Assembly: GCA_946887025.1 (NCBI GenBank)
Contig: CAMPJY010000061.1
Coordinates: forward strand, 1 to 13,990
Direction: 5' to 3'
DNA length: 13,990 bases
Source: an uncultured Salinimicrobium sp.
GTDB lineage: Bacteria > Bacteroidota > Bacteroidia > Flavobacteriales > Flavobacteriaceae
In this document: positions 13,731 to 13,990 of the stretch, piece after piece
Layout of the letters: each line of letters begins with the position of its first letter
Position numbering within the stretch: the first letter of the stretch is position 1
Notes under the pieces: model-generated
The model's input: the letters and a program-made list of their open reading frames with translations, nothing else
Told to the model about the DNA's origin: nothing
Database searches by the model: none
Position numbers and translations under genes: made by a program

Positions 13731-13774
13731 TTTTAGGTATTTGATAATAGACGAGGCTTTGTCTCTTTTGTTAC

Positions 13775-13796
13775 AGCTGCTTCACGGCTTTTTTAT
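13775..13796 (+). terminator. Plus-strand stem with T-run, low confidence
   Basis: AGCTG-CTTCA-CGGCT (13775-13789, 5 bp with one G-U pair) is followed by a run of T residues. It has intrinsic-terminator form on the plus strand, but both flanking genes lie on the minus strand, so it may be accidental or may block antisense transcription. Confidence 0.28.
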
Positions 13797-13804
13797 TTCC
13801 CTGA

Positions 13805-13822
13805 CTGCTGGAGTTCCAGCAG
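13805..13822 (-). terminator. Stem-loop after the partial right-edge gene
   Basis: CTGCTGGA and TCCAGCAG form a perfect 8-bp dyad with a 2-bp centre, 14 bp beyond the stop codon of the minus-strand gene ending at 13837. As RNA this is a 7-bp stem with a tetraloop. No U-tract follows, so it is a 3'-end stem rather than a textbook terminator. Confidence 0.4.
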
Positions 13823-13836
13823 CGAGATTGAAGATT

Positions 13837-13990
13837 CTACATAGATTCCACTCCTATGGAGTGGTTCCGGTGTTCGAAAAAGCGCAACGGAGCGATCTCC
13901 CCGAAAATTTTTCTGGTGAGGTCTAACATTTCTGTATCGAAGATGGAAAGGTACTCTTCGTTTTCCGCAAAATGTTCCCATCGGCTGTTG
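13837..13990 (-). CDS. C-terminal end of an unrecognised protein, 5' part outside window
   Basis: On the minus strand the frame entering from the right edge reads NSRWEHFAENEEYLSIFDTE, then MLDLTRKIFGEIAPLRFFEH, then RNHSIGVESM and a TAG stop (13839-13837): 50 complete codons with no internal stop. Amphipathic helices with Glu/Lys/Phe composition look protein-like, whereas the other frame here (read from 13981) gives a cysteine/arginine-rich translation unlike a real protein. The family is not recognised from this fragment. It lies upstream of the nosL-like gene on the same strand but is separated from it by a stem-loop, an FNR-type site and a promoter, so the two are probably independent units. 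Confidence 0.68.
   Translation of the reverse strand, partial: NSRWEHFAENEEYLSIFDTEMLDLTRKIFGEIAPLRFFEHRNHSIGVESM

Noticed and set aside
13741..13926. A 61-codon plus-strand frame at the right edge.
   Set aside because: It overlaps the minus-strand gene and two stem-loops, has no signal or domain, and has no promoter element.
13793..13981. A 62-codon minus-strand frame overlapping the right-edge gene.
   Set aside because: Its Cys/Arg/Pro-rich translation is unlike a real protein. The frame ending at 13837 runs off the window edge and has normal composition.

Overview
The window looks like chromosomal DNA from a member of the Bacteroidota, most likely a marine or soil flavobacterium (Gramella/Salegentibacter/Robiginitalea-like; genus not resolved). 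The grounds are a GLPGLI-family protein beside a carboxypeptidase-regulatory-domain outer-membrane barrel, many short lipoproteins, -7 promoter elements of the TAnnTTTG type, absence of obvious Shine-Dalgarno sequences, and moderate GC content. No mobile element, CRISPR array, rRNA or tRNA was seen.

Layout. (1) 1-1147, minus: a PLP-dependent O-succinylhomoserine sulfhydrylase (metZ type), cut by the left edge just before its stop. Its leader (about 1188-1337, minus) carries a SAM-I-clan riboswitch that appears to lack the P4 hairpin, followed by an unusual expression platform in which a 12-nt downstream segment is perfectly complementary to the P2 hairpin. (2) 1569-5325, plus: a tiny secreted two-cysteine protein, a GLPGLI-family periplasmic protein and a 903-residue outer-membrane barrel with a carboxypeptidase-like regulatory domain. 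(3) 5516-7863, plus: an operon-like set of a lipoprotein, an ECF sigma factor and a protein with a short cytoplasmic N-terminus, one inner-membrane helix, an acidic linker and a C-terminal outer-membrane-type beta domain. It is probably a trans-envelope anti-sigma/sensor. (4) 8067-11171, plus: a large secreted TPR / charged-helix / barrel protein and a second lipoprotein. (5) 11316-12224, plus: tryptophan 2,3-dioxygenase. (6) 12281-12353: an 11-bp phased repeat ending in a perfect 19-bp-arm inverted repeat, ahead of another lipoprotein gene (12440-13078). (7) 13139-13990, minus: a NosL-like copper-chaperone lipoprotein preceded by an FNR/CRP-type dyad about 41 bp upstream of the inferred start of transcription, then the C-terminal end of an unrecognised gene.

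Functionally, metZ is probably controlled by SAM. The sigma/anti-sigma-barrel block is a candidate envelope-sensing module, possibly including the adjacent lipoproteins and TPR-barrel protein. The nosL-like gene looks controlled by oxygen or nitrogen oxides. All functional statements are from reading the sequence; no database search or folding program was run.
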